This document shows positions 9,377 to 10,000 of a stretch of DNA of 10,000 bases, piece by piece. The notes below the pieces were generated by a model, which was given only the letters and a program-made list of their open reading frames with translations, was not told the DNA's origin and searched no databases. Both the position numbers and the translations under genes were made by a program. This DNA comes from Halocaridina rubra. Its lineage: Eukaryota; Arthropoda; Malacostraca; Decapoda; Atyidae. Position 1 is the stretch's first letter, and each line of letters begins with the position of its first letter. The stretch spans positions 77,501 through 87,500 of the forward strand of contig JAXCGZ010001907.1 in the NCBI GenBank assembly GCA_037179515.1, read 5' to 3'.

Positions 9377-9569
9377 TATGTTTTCACATATGATAATGTG
9401 CTTATTTGATTATCGTTGGTCTCGAATGAGATTGAGTGTTGAATTAAATCCGAAAACGAAACCACGAGTGAGGTTGGAGGAACTGTAATTTGAACATAGT
9501 GGCATTCAGATAGAATGCGTTCTTGCCTAGAATAGCAGATATAAGCTGTATGGTCTGTTTCCCTTTTAG

Positions 9570-9641
9570 ACCTCCTGTTGTGTAGTTGGTAGCGCCTTGG
9601 CTTAGTAATTATATGTCCTAGGTTCAAGTCCTGGTCGGGGT
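9570..9641 (+). pseudogene. tRNA-like segment, array unit D
   Basis: Seventy-two nt with canonical tRNA numbering. The acceptor 5' strand ACCTCCT pairs at five positions with the 3' end TCGGGGT. The A box TTGTGTAGTTGG (9578-9589) fits 11 of 12 and the B box GGTTCAAGTCC (9621-9631) fits fully. T-stem CTAGG/CCTGG pairs at all five positions, counting one G-T. The anticodon stem (CTTGG against ATTAT) does not pair, and the triplet at positions 34-36 is TAG. No terminal T-run Pol III terminator follows directly, though TTGTTTTC comes at about 9653. Confidence 0.65.
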
Positions 9642-9845
9642 AAAAATGATTCTTGTTTTCACATATGGTAATGTGCATATTTGATTACTGTTGGTCCCGA
9701 ATGAGATCGAGAGTTGAATTACACGCAAAAACGAAACCACGAATGAGGTTGGGGGAAACTGTAATATGAACATAGTGGCCTTCAGATAGAAAGCGTTCAT
9801 TCCTATTAGAGCAGATATAAGATGTAAGATCTGTTTCCCTTTTAT

Positions 9846-9917
9846 ACCTTCAGTGGTGTAGTTGGTAACACCTTGACTTAGTAATCATATATCCTAGGTT
9901 CAAGTGCCGGTCGAGGT
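9846..9917 (+). pseudogene. tRNA-like segment, array unit E
   Basis: Seventy-two nt. The A box TGGTGTAGTTGG (9854-9865) is perfect and the B box GGTTCAAGTGC (9897-9907) fits 10 of 11. The acceptor stem ACCTTCA/TCGAGGT pairs at six of seven positions, counting one G-T, which is the best in the array. Differences from unit D are partly compensating (T4-A69 here, T4-G69 in D). The anticodon stem again fails to pair. Confidence 0.65.
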
Positions 9918-10000
9918 AAAAATGATTCGTGTTTTCACATATGGTAATGTGCTTACTTGATTACTGCTGGTCCCGAATGAGATTGGGAGTTGAATCGAAT

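Noticed and set aside
9570..9641. Functional tRNA gene with anticodon TAG
   Set aside because: The A and B boxes and T arm are good, but the anticodon stem does not pair, the acceptor has mismatches, and a Leu tRNA with this anticodon would normally have a long variable arm.

Overview
This window looks like non-coding, repeat-dense DNA from an animal nuclear genome. I see no intact protein-coding gene. A decapod crustacean is my best guess. The reasons are very long (TA)n and (AAT)n microsatellites (about 0.9 kb, roughly 9% of the window by hand count), a decayed LINE whose 3' end is a C-run/G-run hairpin followed directly by (TA)n, tRNA-derived SINEs, and short elements embedded in simple repeats. 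The taxon is inferred from the repeat style, not shown by a gene.

Layout. Positions 1-1554 are AT-rich unique sequence with no convincing gene. Positions 1555-1774 are a long imperfect palindrome (foldback element), followed by a perfect 34-bp palindrome at 1892-1925. Positions 1926-4060 are AT-rich with one interrupted (AAT)n tract at 3208-3273. A 65-bp stretch at 4061-4125 is a second copy of part of the 3' region of the LINE. The LINE lies on the minus strand from about 6222 down to 4807. It keeps reverse-transcriptase motifs from the LDLEKAYDRV block to the C-terminal domain, broken by two in-frame stops and one homopolymer frameshift. Its 3' end runs into (TA)n at 4639-4806, and its 5' side is cut off at an (AAT)n tract at 6223-6310.

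Two copies of one tRNA-derived SINE follow in opposite orientations (6311-6453 plus, about 6962-7155 minus). They are about 92% identical over about 137 bp and have different microsatellites at their 3' ends. A weaker tRNA-like sequence lies near 7387-7480. From 8061 to 8914 the DNA alternates between (GT)n/(TA)n tracts and short non-repetitive islands. Two of these islands are hairpins (8327-8470 and 8630-8711).

From 8915 to the right edge there is a tandem array with a period of about 260-276 bp. Each unit carries a 72-nt tRNA-like segment with recognisable Pol III A and B boxes. The array switches orientation at about 9255, with minus-oriented units on the left and plus-oriented units on the right. 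It runs off the end of the window. This array is the most unusual feature here.

The parts do not form a pathway. The picture is one of retroelement decay, with retroelement ends and foldback elements closely associated with microsatellites. Open reading frames that translate as alternating Ile-Tyr or runs of Ile or Leu are artefacts of the simple repeats.
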